From Pseudalkalibacillus sp051842935 (GTDB taxonomy: Bacteria; Bacillota; Bacilli; Bacillales; Fictibacillaceae): DNA of 64,000 bases. Shown in pieces: positions 8,538-17,488 of the stretch; position 1 is the first letter of the stretch; every line of letters begins with the position of its first letter. Under the pieces are notes generated by a model. That model did no database searches. It was not told the DNA's origin and saw only the letters and a program-made list of their open reading frames with translations. Where the stretch lies: assembly GCF_051842935.1 (NCBI RefSeq), contig NZ_JBPXRR010000001.1, positions 806,001-870,000 on the forward strand, given 5' to 3'. The translations under genes were made by a program, and so were the position numbers.

Positions 8538-9224
8538 GTGCTTGAGCTTGGGAAAGAACGAATATTGATTATCGCTCCGCATGCAGATGATGAAGTGTTA
8601 GGATGTGGAGGGCTCATTGAAAAAGCACGGAAGCATGGGAATGAAGTGAAAGTCCTTATTGGATCAGTGGGAGATATCCTCTTTAGGCATAATGAACATG
8701 GCATCGTAGATGCGGCTACAAGGAGAAAAGAACTTAATAATGCTCTCACTCACTTAGACTGCAAGGATTTTGAAATACTGTTTGAGCACAAGGAAAGTGC
8801 AATGGATACGATACCTAAAAATCAAATCGTTTCTAAATTGGATCGAATTATGGACACATTTAGTCCGACGATGGTGTTTATTCCATATCCAAGCTACCAT
8901 CAGGATCATCAAGTGCTATTTCAGGCATCAATCGCAAGTTTAAGACCGGATTCCAGGAGAAAGCTGAAAATCATTGCGATGTACGAATATCCGTTGATTG
9001 TTTGGCAGTATCCAAAAATACATGATGTAGGTGAGCTTTATTTGGATATCACCGGAGCGATTGAAAAAAAAATAGAAGCTTTTTGTAAGCATACCTCTCA
9101 GATCCGTACAGGTGAACATCCTTTAGCTCCTGAAAAAATCAAGAAATGGGCAGAGACGAGAGGGATGGAAATCGGTGTCCCATATGCTGAAAAGTACCAT
9201 CTGTTACGTGCCATGCTTATTTAA
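8538..9224 (+). CDS. PIG-L (LmbE) family deacetylase
   Basis: A 228-residue zinc-dependent N-deacetylase of the PIG-L/LmbE superfamily, which removes acetyl groups from GlcNAc-containing substrates. The zinc motif PHADDEVLGCGG (14-25) and the second metal motif H121-x2-H124 (SYHQDHQV) are both present. The GTG start at 8538 follows TAGGGGTG. It opens the glycan locus, 27 bases before an SDR gene, so it most likely deacetylates a sugar nucleotide or lipid-linked intermediate of this pathway. A bacillithiol-type deacetylase is possible, but the context argues against it. Confidence 0.8.
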   Translation: MLELGKERILIIAPHADDEVLGCGGLIEKARKHGNEVKVLIGSVGDILFRHNEHGIVDAATRRKELNNALTHLDCKDFEILFEHKESAMDTIPKNQIVSKLDRIMDTFSPTMVFIPYPSYHQDHQVLFQASIASLRPDSRRKLKIIAMYEYPLIVWQYPKIHDVGELYLDITGAIEKKIEAFCKHTSQIRTGEHPLAPEKIKKWAETRGMEIGVPYAEKYHLLRAMLI

Positions 9225-9251
9225 GTCTGAACAAGTAGAAGAGGGATCGTT

Positions 9252-10184
9252 TTGAAAGTACTCATAACTGGGGGATGTGGATTCATAGGATCACATATTA
9301 CAGAATGTTTAGTACAGAATGGGTTCAAGGTTGTTGTTGTAGATAACTTATCTTCAGGTAATTACAAAATGCAATCCTCATCTGTGATTTATTATGATAT
9401 TGATTATCGTTCAGACACATTTGCTCAAATTTTTGCAAAGGAAGCGCCTGATTACGTCATCCATCTTGCGGCACAATCGGACGTCAAAAAATCCGCGGAT
9501 GACCCACTATATGATACACAATTGAATGTATTGGGTGTAGTACAACTTTTAAAACTTTGTCAAGAACATGGGGTGGAGCGATTCATATTTGCTTCCACCT
9601 CCGCGGTTTATGGAGACCAGGGTGTAAAAGTTGTAGATGAGTCCACTAAGTTGGAGCCAATTTCTTTCTATGGTGTATCCAAACTTGCTGCTGAGCTCTA
9701 TATCAAGCAATTTAACCAGCAGTTCTATTTACCGTATACGATCTTCCGATACTCGAATGTATATGGTCCACGACAACGATCAGATCATGAAGGTGGCGTC
9801 ATACCGATTTTCTTGAATAAACTCCTGCAAGGACAAAAACCAATCATCTATGGTGACGGTTCTCAAACCAGGGATTTTGTACATGTAAAGGATGTAGCTC
9901 GTGCAAATCTGTTAGCCTTGCAATCCAAAACGAATGAAACGATGAACATCAGCAGCAATCAATGCATACCGATTAACGAGTTACTTCGGAAAATCACCGG
10001 AAATTTACACTCGGTTATACAACCAGACTATCAGGCATATCGGCCAGGAGATATCCTGTTCAGTCAACTGAACAATGATAAGGCAAGAAAGCTTTTGAAT
10101 TGGGAACCTGTAAGAACGTTGGACGAGGGAATCGAAGAAATGATTGAGCAGATTCGTATGGATGGAGGAGGATATGTTGTATGA
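9252..10184 (+). CDS. UDP-sugar epimerase/dehydratase (extended SDR)
   Basis: A 310-residue NAD-dependent extended SDR, most like UDP-glucose 4-epimerases. The Rossmann motif GGCGFIG (7-13) and the catalytic triad STS..Y140-x3-K144 (SFYGVSKLAAE) are intact. The fingerprint RYSNVYGPRQ and late DFVHVKDVARANLLAL support an epimerase. The TTG start follows GAAGAGGGA. It overlaps the methyltransferase gene by four bases (ATGA), so translation is coupled. The precise substrate is not predictable; a C4 epimerase acting on UDP-Glc or UDP-GlcNAc is most likely. Confidence 0.8.
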   Translation: MKVLITGGCGFIGSHITECLVQNGFKVVVVDNLSSGNYKMQSSSVIYYDIDYRSDTFAQIFAKEAPDYVIHLAAQSDVKKSADDPLYDTQLNVLGVVQLLKLCQEHGVERFIFASTSAVYGDQGVKVVDESTKLEPISFYGVSKLAAELYIKQFNQQFYLPYTIFRYSNVYGPRQRSDHEGGVIPIFLNKLLQGQKPIIYGDGSQTRDFVHVKDVARANLLALQSKTNETMNISSNQCIPINELLRKITGNLHSVIQPDYQAYRPGDILFSQLNNDKARKLLNWEPVRTLDEGIEEMIEQIRMDGGGYVV

Positions 10185-10813
10185 AAGAATATCCGTTCAG
10201 GCCAGTCAGCAGAAGTTTCGGCTTCGATCGAGGGCAACCGGTTGATCGATATTTCATCGATCAATTCCTAAATGATTATCAATCCGTTATACAAGGTAAA
10301 GTGCTTGAGATTGGGGATAATGCTTACACAAAGAAATATGCTAAACAATTGGAATCGAGTGATGTTCTGGATATTCAACCTTGGAAAGGTGTCTCTATAG
10401 TTGGGGATCTGGAAACTGGAGAGAACCTTCCTGCCGAGCAATTCGATTGTTTTATTTTAACCCAGGTCATCCATATTCTTTATGACCTGAAAGCTTCAGC
10501 CAATCATGCCATGAAAGTGTTGAAACCAGGCGGGAAATTGCTGGTAACGGTCCCTGGTTTGAGTCAAAGTTGTAAGACAAAAGATTATGGAGATTTCTGG
10601 CGGTTTACGAGTATGTCGTTAAGAAGGTTGTTTGAAGATATGGAGGTTGTAGATGAAGTAACGGTTCAGAGTTTTGGAAATCTGGCCATTGCTCAAGCTT
10701 TCCTGGAAGGAAGAGCGGTTCATGAAGTGAATCCCGGTGCCTTTTCTTTTCATGATCCACATTATGAAGTACTGATTGGGGCTGTCGTACGAAAAGGCGG
10801 TACAGCCACATGA
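10181..10813 (+). CDS. Class I SAM-dependent methyltransferase
   Basis: A 210-residue methyltransferase with SAM motif I VLEIGDN (41-47), an acidic LDIQPWKG second motif and LKPGGKLLVTVPG as motif post-III. Its core is of the small Methyltransf_11 type found in glycan clusters. Four-base overlaps on both sides (with the SDR and with the first GT2 gene) place it in a tightly coupled operon. It probably O-methylates a sugar residue of the polymer. The substrate is inferred from context only. Confidence 0.75.
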   Translation: MKEYPFRPVSRSFGFDRGQPVDRYFIDQFLNDYQSVIQGKVLEIGDNAYTKKYAKQLESSDVLDIQPWKGVSIVGDLETGENLPAEQFDCFILTQVIHILYDLKASANHAMKVLKPGGKLLVTVPGLSQSCKTKDYGDFWRFTSMSLRRLFEDMEVVDEVTVQSFGNLAIAQAFLEGRAVHEVNPGAFSFHDPHYEVLIGAVVRKGGTAT

Positions 10814-11604
10814 AACCAAGTGAAGTGACGGTTCTGACAGCTTCCTATAATCCGGGACATTACTTCAAAGAAACCGTACGCTCCCTGCAAAATCAGACAA
10901 ATAAGAACTGGAAGCATATCATTGTGGATGATGCTTCTACAGATGATAGCCTGGCGATGATTGAGGATCACCTGAATGATTCCAGGGTGACTTTGATTCG
11001 GAATGAAGAGAATTTAGGGCAGTCTAAATCTCAAAATAAAGGGCTTCAGAAGATTGAAACTCCTTTTACCTTAATGTTGGATAGTGATGACCTATTGGTC
11101 GATGAGACGATAGAAATCTTGCTTGAAGAGAGTCGAAAAGTACCAGGAGAGGTTGCTCTTATTTGTGGAAATAAAGAAGTTTTTTATCATTTTGGAGGAA
11201 AGATCCTAGGTAAGTATGTCGACCGGGGAGAATTTTATTACGAGAACCGCTATCAATTTTTATTAGAAAACTACGTACCATATCCTCGATTTTATCGAAC
11301 AAGTGCTATAAAAGAAGTAGGGGGATGGCCTACTGATGATCCGTATGAAGGACGTTATTTGGAAGATCGCCGTATGGATGTGCGGTTGATTGAAAAGTAC
11401 ACCATTCATTGGATTGACCACCTTCTTTATCGATACCGTAAACATAAAGACACATTATCTACCAGATTTGATGTCATCAATGAAATGATTGAATGGAATA
11501 TAAGAGATGCTTTGGTAAGGTGGGGAGATGTCTACGAGCCTCATTTTCGGATAGAAAACGGTTATAAAATATTGGAAAGACTCGTGAAGAAGGGAGAAGA
11601 ATGA
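10810..11604 (+). CDS. Family 2 glycosyltransferase (first of tandem pair)
   Basis: A 264-residue soluble GT-A inverting glycosyltransferase. The N-terminal nucleotide-sugar fold starts VTVLTASYNPG, has DDASTDDS, and the metal-binding DxD motif appears as LDSDDLL (about 94-100). A second acceptor-side acidic block GGWPTDDPYEGRYLEDRR is near 175-195. No membrane segment is present. It overlaps the genes on both sides by four bases. The following gene is a clear paralogue, so the two probably add similar or identical sugars at successive positions. Confidence 0.85.
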   Translation: MKPSEVTVLTASYNPGHYFKETVRSLQNQTNKNWKHIIVDDASTDDSLAMIEDHLNDSRVTLIRNEENLGQSKSQNKGLQKIETPFTLMLDSDDLLVDETIEILLEESRKVPGEVALICGNKEVFYHFGGKILGKYVDRGEFYYENRYQFLLENYVPYPRFYRTSAIKEVGGWPTDDPYEGRYLEDRRMDVRLIEKYTIHWIDHLLYRYRKHKDTLSTRFDVINEMIEWNIRDALVRWGDVYEPHFRIENGYKILERLVKKGEE

Positions 11605-12413
11605 TGGATACGGTAGTGACAGTCCTCACACCTTTCTACAATCCGGGGAAAAGGTTCCTGAAAGAAGCGATGGATAGCGTTTTTTCCCAAACGTTCAAAC
11701 ATTGGGAGATCGTACTGGTTGATGATGCGTCAACGGATGATTCATTGGAAGGAATTGAAGAACACTTGAAAGATCCTAGGGTCCACCTGATCAGAAATAG
11801 CAAAAATCTCGGGCAATCCAATGCCCAAAATGCTGGTCTGGACATTATCGAAACGCCTTATATCATTAAATTGGATAGTGATGATTGGTTCTTCCCGGAT
11901 ACGATTGAGACCATGTGGAAGGAAATGGAGCAATTACCTGAAGAGGTAGCCTTGCTCTGGGGCAATAAGACGGATGTATATGAAGATCGGCAAGGAAACA
12001 CTTGCCTTTCCGTACCGAGGAAAGGAGGAGCATCTTATCATGAAAAATACAAGTTCCTCTTATCCAATGATGTACCTTTTCCAAGATTTTATCGAACAGA
12101 CGCTTTGAAGGCAGTCGGAGGGTGGCCTACAGATGATCCTTGGGAAGGTAGAGTGATGGAAGACAGACGGATTGATGCACGGCTCATTGAGAAATATCAT
12201 ATCCATTGGATAGATCATATGCTGTACAATTACCGTCAACATCCACATAACGCAACCAAACAGCTGGATCTCTATAATGAAGTCTTCGAATGGCATATCT
12301 ACGATACGTTGAAGAGGTGGGGGAATGAGTATAGTCCAGTATTCAAGTACCATTGCGGATGGAAGCAACTTGCTGAACTTCTTCCGACCCACGGTAAAGA
12401 TTCAATCAATTAA
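11601..12413 (+). CDS. Family 2 glycosyltransferase (second of tandem pair)
   Basis: A 270-residue GT2 protein that shares nearly every motif with its upstream neighbour: LTPFYNPG, DDASTDDS, LDSDDWF, PRFYRTDALKAVGGWPTDDP and EDRR. This implies a local tandem duplication. It is soluble with no membrane anchor and overlaps the previous gene by four bases. UDP-galactopyranose mutase follows 37 bases later. Donor and acceptor are unknown; one of the pair may use the UDP-Galf made next door. Confidence 0.85.
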   Translation: MMDTVVTVLTPFYNPGKRFLKEAMDSVFSQTFKHWEIVLVDDASTDDSLEGIEEHLKDPRVHLIRNSKNLGQSNAQNAGLDIIETPYIIKLDSDDWFFPDTIETMWKEMEQLPEEVALLWGNKTDVYEDRQGNTCLSVPRKGGASYHEKYKFLLSNDVPFPRFYRTDALKAVGGWPTDDPWEGRVMEDRRIDARLIEKYHIHWIDHMLYNYRQHPHNATKQLDLYNEVFEWHIYDTLKRWGNEYSPVFKYHCGWKQLAELLPTHGKDSIN

Positions 12414-12414
12414 G

Positions 12415-12423
12415 CATACATTA
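12415..12423 (+). promoter_or_regulatory. CATA-N3-TA box, candidate sporulation -10 element before glf
   Basis: CATACATTA lies in the 37-base gap before glf, about 28 bases before its start codon. It matches the -10 consensus CATA-N3-TA of mother-cell sigma-K promoters. No convincing -35 is seen, so this is tentative. Confidence 0.3.
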
Positions 12424-12450
12424 GGGTAAAAGGACAATTGGAGTGGTTTC

Positions 12451-13581
12451 ATGGAGTTTCAATGGGTGATTGTTGGTGCTGGATTTTCTGGCTGCGTACT
12501 CGCTGAGCGATTGGCTACTCAATTGGATCAAAAGGTATTGGTTATTGAGAAAAGGGATCATATTGGTGGTAATGCTTACGACTGTCATGACGAACATGGG
12601 GTTCTCATCCACAAATATGGTCCTCATCTCTTCCATACAAACTCGAAAAAAGTATGGGAATATTTATCACAATTTACGGAGTGGACACGTTATCAACACC
12701 GTGTTCTGGCTATGATTGAAGGGAAAGGTGTGCCTGTCCCTTTCAACTTGAACTCTTTACATACCTTGTTTCCAGCTCATTATGCAACTCATATAGAAGA
12801 GAAGTTGATCCTCACATACGGGTTAGGGAAGAAGATTCCCATCTTGGAGATGCTGAAATCAACAGATGAGGATCTTAAACATTTAGCAGAGTATATATAC
12901 CAAAAAGTGTTCTACGGATATACCTTGAAGCAGTGGGGGATGAAGCCAGAAGAGCTGGATTCATCTGTAACTGCCAGAGTACCCATTTACATCAGCAAGG
13001 ATGATCGATACTTCCAGGATCAATATCAAGGGGTACCGAATTTGGGTTACCATGCACTGTTCAAAAAAATGCTTGCTCATCCAAACATCAAGATTTTGAT
13101 GAAAACCGACTTTCATGAAGTCAAGAACAGCATCCACTATTCCAAATTGATTTATACAGGACCGATAGATGCTTTCTTCGATTATAAATATGGTAAACTG
13201 CCTTACCGCAGTTTGAAATTTACACCTTACCATTTTACGGATCGGAACTCCTATCAAGATGCCGCACAAGTCAATTATCCGAATGAATACGATTTTACAA
13301 GAATTACAGAATACAAAAAGTTGACACAACAGAAGGTACCAGGAACAACGATCATACTCGAGGAAGCTTCTTCATATGTGCCAGGGGAAAATGAACCATA
13401 CTATCCCGTACCACGAAAAGAAAATAATGTACTCTACCAAAAATATAAAAGGGATGTTGAGCAATTAGAAAACCACTGGTTCGTAGGTAGGTTGGCAGAT
13501 TATAAGTATTACAACATGGACCAGGTGGTGGCTAGAGCACTTCATCTCTTTGAAAAAGAGATTATAAAAGATATATCGTAA
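12451..13581 (+). CDS. glf: UDP-galactopyranose mutase
   Basis: A flavoenzyme of 376 residues that interconverts UDP-galactopyranose and UDP-galactofuranose. It has the N-terminal FAD motif VGAGFSGCVLAE, the family hallmark HKYGPHLFHT, and the C-terminal block WFVGRLADYKYYNMDQVVARAL. Length is normal. Its presence predicts galactofuranose in the polymer, with galE in the next plus-strand operon able to provide UDP-Gal. It converges on the UDP-xylose-synthase-type gene with an 11-base gap. Confidence 0.93.
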   Translation: MEFQWVIVGAGFSGCVLAERLATQLDQKVLVIEKRDHIGGNAYDCHDEHGVLIHKYGPHLFHTNSKKVWEYLSQFTEWTRYQHRVLAMIEGKGVPVPFNLNSLHTLFPAHYATHIEEKLILTYGLGKKIPILEMLKSTDEDLKHLAEYIYQKVFYGYTLKQWGMKPEELDSSVTARVPIYISKDDRYFQDQYQGVPNLGYHALFKKMLAHPNIKILMKTDFHEVKNSIHYSKLIYTGPIDAFFDYKYGKLPYRSLKFTPYHFTDRNSYQDAAQVNYPNEYDFTRITEYKKLTQQKVPGTTIILEEASSYVPGENEPYYPVPRKENNVLYQKYKRDVEQLENHWFVGRLADYKYYNMDQVVARALHLFEKEIIKDIS

Positions 13582-13592
13582 AAAACTTTACG

Positions 13593-14543
13593 TCAGAAGT
13601 CTTCTTTATAGTCTTGTATCATGCGATTCAAACCTTCTTCCAAATCAATGGAAGGATACCAGTTCAACTCTTCCACTGCTTTTGTAATATCTGGGCACCG
13701 TTTTTGCGGGTCATCTACAGGAAGGTCATTAAACACAATGTGACTAGGAGATTGTGTGAATGCAATCACCATTTCAGCTACTTCTAGAATGGTGTATTCC
13801 TTGGGGTGCCCGACATTGAATATTTCTCCGTTTGCTCGATCTGAATCCATCATTCTCTTTAAACAGCGAATTGTATCATCCACATAACAGAATGTTCTTG
13901 TTTGTTGTCCATCGCCATAAACAGTAATACTTTCACCGGCCAATGCCTGCATGATGAAATTTGACATTACCCGTCCGTCTCTCTTCCATAATCCTGCAGA
14001 GTAAGTATTAAAGATACGTGCAATCGTTACTTTCGTGTTGTGGAGTGTGTGATATAAGTAACAGTAAACCTCTCCTAACCTTTTTGATTCATCATAACAA
14101 GCACGAGGTCCCCATGTATTTACGTTTCCTCTATAGAATTCAGGTTGTGGATGAATTTCAGGATCACCATAAATTTCACTTGTACTTGAATAGAGGAGCT
14201 TTGCATCATTTCGTTTTGCTAATTCCAATACATTTTTCGTACCAACCGTATTTGCTGAAATCGTTTCGAAGGGTGAGGCTTGATACCAGATTGGTGAGGC
14301 GGGCGAAGCAAGATGATAAATCATTTCAACAGATTGGAGTTCTGGGGAAGTTAACAAACCTGCATCCGTAACATCGTGTTCCATATATTGGAAATTTTTG
14401 TATGAGAGTAAACGTGTCACATTTTCACTTCTTCCGGTTGAACCATTATCCATACCAATGACAAAATGACCTTCACCAAGTAGATTTTCAGCAAGCTTGT
14501 TTCCAATTGATCCGGCGACCCCAGTAATCAAGATGTGTTTCAT
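13593..14543 (-). CDS. UDP-glucuronate decarboxylase (UDP-xylose synthase)-type SDR
   Basis: An SDR of 316 residues from the ATG at 14543, chosen because AAGAGGGGAAAA precedes it; an ATG at 14561 would add six residues. It has the nucleotide motif GVAGSIGNK, and the UXS-type fingerprints HLASPASP, STSEIYGDP, NTWGPRACYDESKR and ARIFNTYS. In this group the catalytic YxxxK is the YDESK within that motif. It most probably makes UDP-xylose (or a 4-keto pentose) from UDP-glucuronate, but no UDP-glucose dehydrogenase is in the window. It is the only minus-strand enzyme inside the glycan locus. Confidence 0.77.
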   Translation of the reverse strand: MKHILITGVAGSIGNKLAENLLGEGHFVIGMDNGSTGRSENVTRLLSYKNFQYMEHDVTDAGLLTSPELQSVEMIYHLASPASPIWYQASPFETISANTVGTKNVLELAKRNDAKLLYSSTSEIYGDPEIHPQPEFYRGNVNTWGPRACYDESKRLGEVYCYLYHTLHNTKVTIARIFNTYSAGLWKRDGRVMSNFIMQALAGESITVYGDGQQTRTFCYVDDTIRCLKRMMDSDRANGEIFNVGHPKEYTILEVAEMVIAFTQSPSHIVFNDLPVDDPQKRCPDITKAVEELNWYPSIDLEEGLNRMIQDYKEDF

Positions 14544-14604
14544 GTTTTCCCCTCTTCCCATGAGAGATCTTCATAATTAAGCCAAATGACTAATAACCTA
14601 TTGT

Positions 14605-14613
14605 TAAGTTATG
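14605..14613 (-). promoter_or_regulatory. CATA-N3-TA box before the UXS-type gene
   Basis: Read on the minus strand this is CATAACTTA, 62 bases upstream of the start codon at 14543. It matches the -10 consensus of sigma-K promoters; a -35 is not evident. Confidence 0.3.
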
Positions 14614-14669
14614 AAAAATAGGTCCTTTATGATTGGGCAAAAATGTGGTTTGGGAAAGTAGGTGCGGAT

Positions 14670-15671
14670 ATGATTCTGGTCACCGGTGGAGCAGGATATA
14701 TTGGAAGTCATATGGTCAAGTTATTACTCGAACATAACTATGAAGTGATTATTTTTGATAATCTTTCAATGGGTCACAGAGCGTCAGTACCTGAGCATGT
14801 GCCTTTCATTAAAGGAGATCTTAATAATCACGACCAAATCACACAAGTATTCAAAAAATACGCAATCAAAGCTGTCATGCACTTTGCAGCTAATTGTTAT
14901 GTAGGAGAATCGGTCAATCATCCCCAAAAATATTATCATAACAACATTATAGGATTGATCCATTTGTTAGATGCGATGAGGGAAGCGAATGTAAAGAATT
15001 TAATCTTTTCTTCCTCTTGTGCAGTCTATGGGAGACCACCAAAACGTCTGATTGATGAGAAAACGGTTCGAGAACCCATATCACCTTATGGCAGGACGAA
15101 ATTTTTCAGTGAGAAAATCATTGAGGATTATTCTATGGCCTACGGACTGAACTATATCTTATTAAGATACTTTAACGTTGCAGGAGCAGATGGAGATGGA
15201 AAGATAGGAGAAGATCATAAGCCTGAAACACATTTAATTCCGAATATCCTAAGACACCTCCAGGGTAAGCAAAAGGAAATCACGATATTCGGAAACGATT
15301 ATCCAACAACGGATGGTACGTGCATAAGAGATTACATCCATGTGACTGACCTTGTGGAAGGTCATTTGTATGCTTTGTCTAATCTTCTTCATAAAAAGTT
15401 GAACAGAGAAGCCTACAATCTGGGTACGGGGCGAGGGTATTCCATTTTAGAAGTTGTTCAAAAGTGTGAACTGATTACTCGGAAAAAAGCATTGATCCAA
15501 TATAAAGAAAGAAGACCTGGAGACCCCCCACACCTCGTAGCAAATACGAGGAAAGCGTTGAAGGAATTAAAATGGAAAGCTCGATTCGAAATGGATGATA
15601 TGATCCATTCTGCCTGGCACTGGTTTCTGAAGCATCCGGATGGTTATCCCATTGATAAAGACGGGAGGTAA
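14670..15671 (+). CDS. galE: UDP-glucose 4-epimerase
   Basis: A 333-residue extended SDR interconverting UDP-glucose and UDP-galactose. The start is the ATG at 14670 behind AGGTG; an upstream ATG at 14643 has no ribosome binding site. Motifs: GGAGYIGSH, HFAANCYVGESV, SSSCAVYG, the catalytic YGRTK and RYFNVAGAD. IRDYIHVTDLVEGH and YNLGTGRGYSILEV complete the GalE signature. Together with glf it gives a route to UDP-Galf. It leads an operon with two small GT2 genes (five-base gap, then four-base overlap). Confidence 0.88.
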   Translation: MILVTGGAGYIGSHMVKLLLEHNYEVIIFDNLSMGHRASVPEHVPFIKGDLNNHDQITQVFKKYAIKAVMHFAANCYVGESVNHPQKYYHNNIIGLIHLLDAMREANVKNLIFSSSCAVYGRPPKRLIDEKTVREPISPYGRTKFFSEKIIEDYSMAYGLNYILLRYFNVAGADGDGKIGEDHKPETHLIPNILRHLQGKQKEITIFGNDYPTTDGTCIRDYIHVTDLVEGHLYALSNLLHKKLNREAYNLGTGRGYSILEVVQKCELITRKKALIQYKERRPGDPPHLVANTRKALKELKWKARFEMDDMIHSAWHWFLKHPDGYPIDKDGR

Positions 15672-15676
15672 AATGT

Positions 15677-16393
15677 GTGATTTCTATTGTTACATGTACG
15701 ATGCGAGATGAATGCATGGATAATGTCTTTCAGAACTACGAACGACAGAGATATGATCATAAAGAATTGATCCTGGTCCTCACAAAAAAGGATATGGATG
15801 TAAAGAAATGGAGACATAAAGCAGGAGAATATGAACATGTGAAAATATTCCACATAACAGAGCCTTGGTCGCTGGGTAAGTGCTTGAATTTTGCTGTTAA
15901 ACAAGCTAAGTACTCTTGGATTGCAAATCTTGAAGATGATGATTATTACTCAACGGATTATCTGGAACAAACATATGATGAAGTCATTCGTACAGGAGTA
16001 GATGTCATTGGAAAGACCACGGTATATTTATATATGCCTGAACGGAAAGTTCTGACGGTTTTCAATTCAGGAAATGAACATCAATTTGTAAATGATCAGA
16101 CCCGTTTGGGAGCCCAATATCTCCAAGGAGGGACGCTGTTCTTTAAGAAAGACCTCATTGATTTAGTTCCATTCAGGGATCAAATCAAGGAATTGGATCG
16201 ATTATTTTGCCAGGATTGTGTAAAGCAAGGTTACAGAGTTTATTCCACAAACAAAGAGCATTTCGTCTATATACGGAATGACACAGGGAGTACCCATACA
16301 TGGAAAGTCCCGAATGATCTCATCTTCCAGGTGAGTAAGGTTGTCGCCTACACGGATGACTTCAAGCCTTATATAGAGGGGGAGAAAGATTGA
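15677..16393 (+). CDS. Small family 2 glycosyltransferase (first of a pair)
   Basis: A 238-residue GT2-type protein with an abbreviated N-terminal fold (ISIVTCTMRDE) and an unusual metal-binding motif, LEDDDYYSTDYLEQ. The sequence LQGGTLFFKKDL and a Cys-containing FCQDCVKQG follow. No membrane segments. A GTG start lies five bases after galE. It pairs with the next gene, an obvious paralogue of equal length. The form resembles transferases in spore maturation glycosylation loci, but the donor is unknown. Confidence 0.77.
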   Translation: MISIVTCTMRDECMDNVFQNYERQRYDHKELILVLTKKDMDVKKWRHKAGEYEHVKIFHITEPWSLGKCLNFAVKQAKYSWIANLEDDDYYSTDYLEQTYDEVIRTGVDVIGKTTVYLYMPERKVLTVFNSGNEHQFVNDQTRLGAQYLQGGTLFFKKDLIDLVPFRDQIKELDRLFCQDCVKQGYRVYSTNKEHFVYIRNDTGSTHTWKVPNDLIFQVSKVVAYTDDFKPYIEGEKD

Positions 16394-17106
16394 TCAGTGT
16401 AATCACATGCACGAACCGATCTACCTTCCGCTTTAAAATTAAAGAAAATTACAGCCGTCAAACTTGGCAAGAAAAAGAACTGATCATCATTCTGAATAAA
16501 AACTCACTAGTGAAAAGGGAGTGGGAAGAATACTTTGAAGATTTGACGAATGTAAGAATTGACCAGCTTGATGAAAAGCTTACTTTAGGTGAATGTTTGA
16601 ATTACGGCATACAACTCAGTCGATATCCATATATATCCAAAATGGATGACGACGATTATTATAGTGGAGACTATTTGACGGATAGTTATGAAACGCTCCA
16701 AAACAGTGACGCTAGATTGATAGGAAAATCCTCTGTTTATATGTATTTTGAAGAGGATCAATCCCTTCACGTTTACAATCCATACAAGTTTGCCCCATCT
16801 GATCTTCAGTGTTCCGAAGAAAGATATGATCCAAAAGTGTTGATGGGAGGGACGTTATTTTTTGAAAAGAAATTGAATGACATAGTCCCTTTCAGACGCT
16901 GCAGTATAGGTGAAGATGCAAAGTTATGTGAGGACTGTATGAAGCACAATATCCCCATTTTTTCAGGGAAAAAAGACCATTATGTCTATATCCGTAAAGC
17001 TAAAGATTTGCATACATGGAAAATGGAGAATGAGAAGATGAAGAAGTTTTGTACCCTATTGACGAATACGGACGATTTTATATCCTATTTATCCAAAATC
17101 AGCTAA
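16390..17106 (+). CDS. Small family 2 glycosyltransferase (second of a pair)
   Basis: A 238-residue paralogue of the preceding gene, overlapping it by four bases. Shared features are ISVITCTNRS, LGECLNYGI, the MDDDDYYSGDYL metal site, LMGGTLFFEKKL and CEDCMKHNI, ending in a HTWKMENEK block that mirrors HTWKVPND of the first copy. It is soluble. The tandem duplication suggests two linkages of similar chemistry. A strong terminator follows. Confidence 0.77.
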   Translation: MISVITCTNRSTFRFKIKENYSRQTWQEKELIIILNKNSLVKREWEEYFEDLTNVRIDQLDEKLTLGECLNYGIQLSRYPYISKMDDDDYYSGDYLTDSYETLQNSDARLIGKSSVYMYFEEDQSLHVYNPYKFAPSDLQCSEERYDPKVLMGGTLFFEKKLNDIVPFRRCSIGEDAKLCEDCMKHNIPIFSGKKDHYVYIRKAKDLHTWKMENEKMKKFCTLLTNTDDFISYLSKIS

Positions 17107-17154
17107 GGAAAGAAATGAAGAACTAAACTGTATAATCAATGCCAATAAAAAAAG

Positions 17155-17188
17155 CTGACACTAACGGATTAGTGTCAGTCTATTTTTG
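17155..17188. terminator. Terminator between galE operon and the Cys-rich gene
   Basis: A perfect CTGACACTAA / TTAGTGTCAG stem with a 4-base loop followed by TCTATTTTT. It ends the galE-GT2-GT2 transcript and lies just past the stop of the convergent minus-strand gene. Confidence 0.88.
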
Positions 17189-17215
17189 GTTGAGGTGATT
17201 GGTTAGATGATTAGA

Positions 17216-17488
17216 CTAGCCTCTTCTAATTCGAATTGCAACAATCTTACGGCAGTCAATGATGACTGGATAATCGCTATCTAAAAATGTTGCACAACAG
17301 TTCTTTTCATCAAGACATGCGAAAGTTAAATTGTTGACTGGACCACTGGATGCTCCGTCACTACCAGGTAAGAAAACATCTACCTCAGTTCCTGGTTGTA
17401 GACCACGAAGTTGATCACATACACAACCATCACATGTTGAAGCTCTCTTTTTCTTACCACAGCCGCACTCATTATCAAATAAACTCAC
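17216..17488 (-). CDS. Small seven-Cys protein, probable spore surface component
   Basis: A 90-residue protein from a GTG at 17488, placed by AAGGAGGAAA seven bases upstream. It shows the pattern CxxCxC..(F)xC..CC..DCRxI: CDGCVCDQLRGL near 20-31, FACLDEKNCCATF in the middle and IIDCRKIVAIRI at the end. The same seven cysteines and spacing recur in three genes at 39.5-40.3 kb. It adds a lysine-rich CGCGKKKR start. No signal peptide or membrane segment. I do not recognise a named family; it is not CotY/CotZ by sequence. Cys-rich composition and location in the spore-glycan region suggest a disulfide-linked spore outer-layer protein. Confidence 0.72.
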   Translation of the reverse strand: MSLFDNECGCGKKKRASTCDGCVCDQLRGLQPGTEVDVFLPGSDGASSGPVNNLTFACLDEKNCCATFLDSDYPVIIDCRKIVAIRIRRG

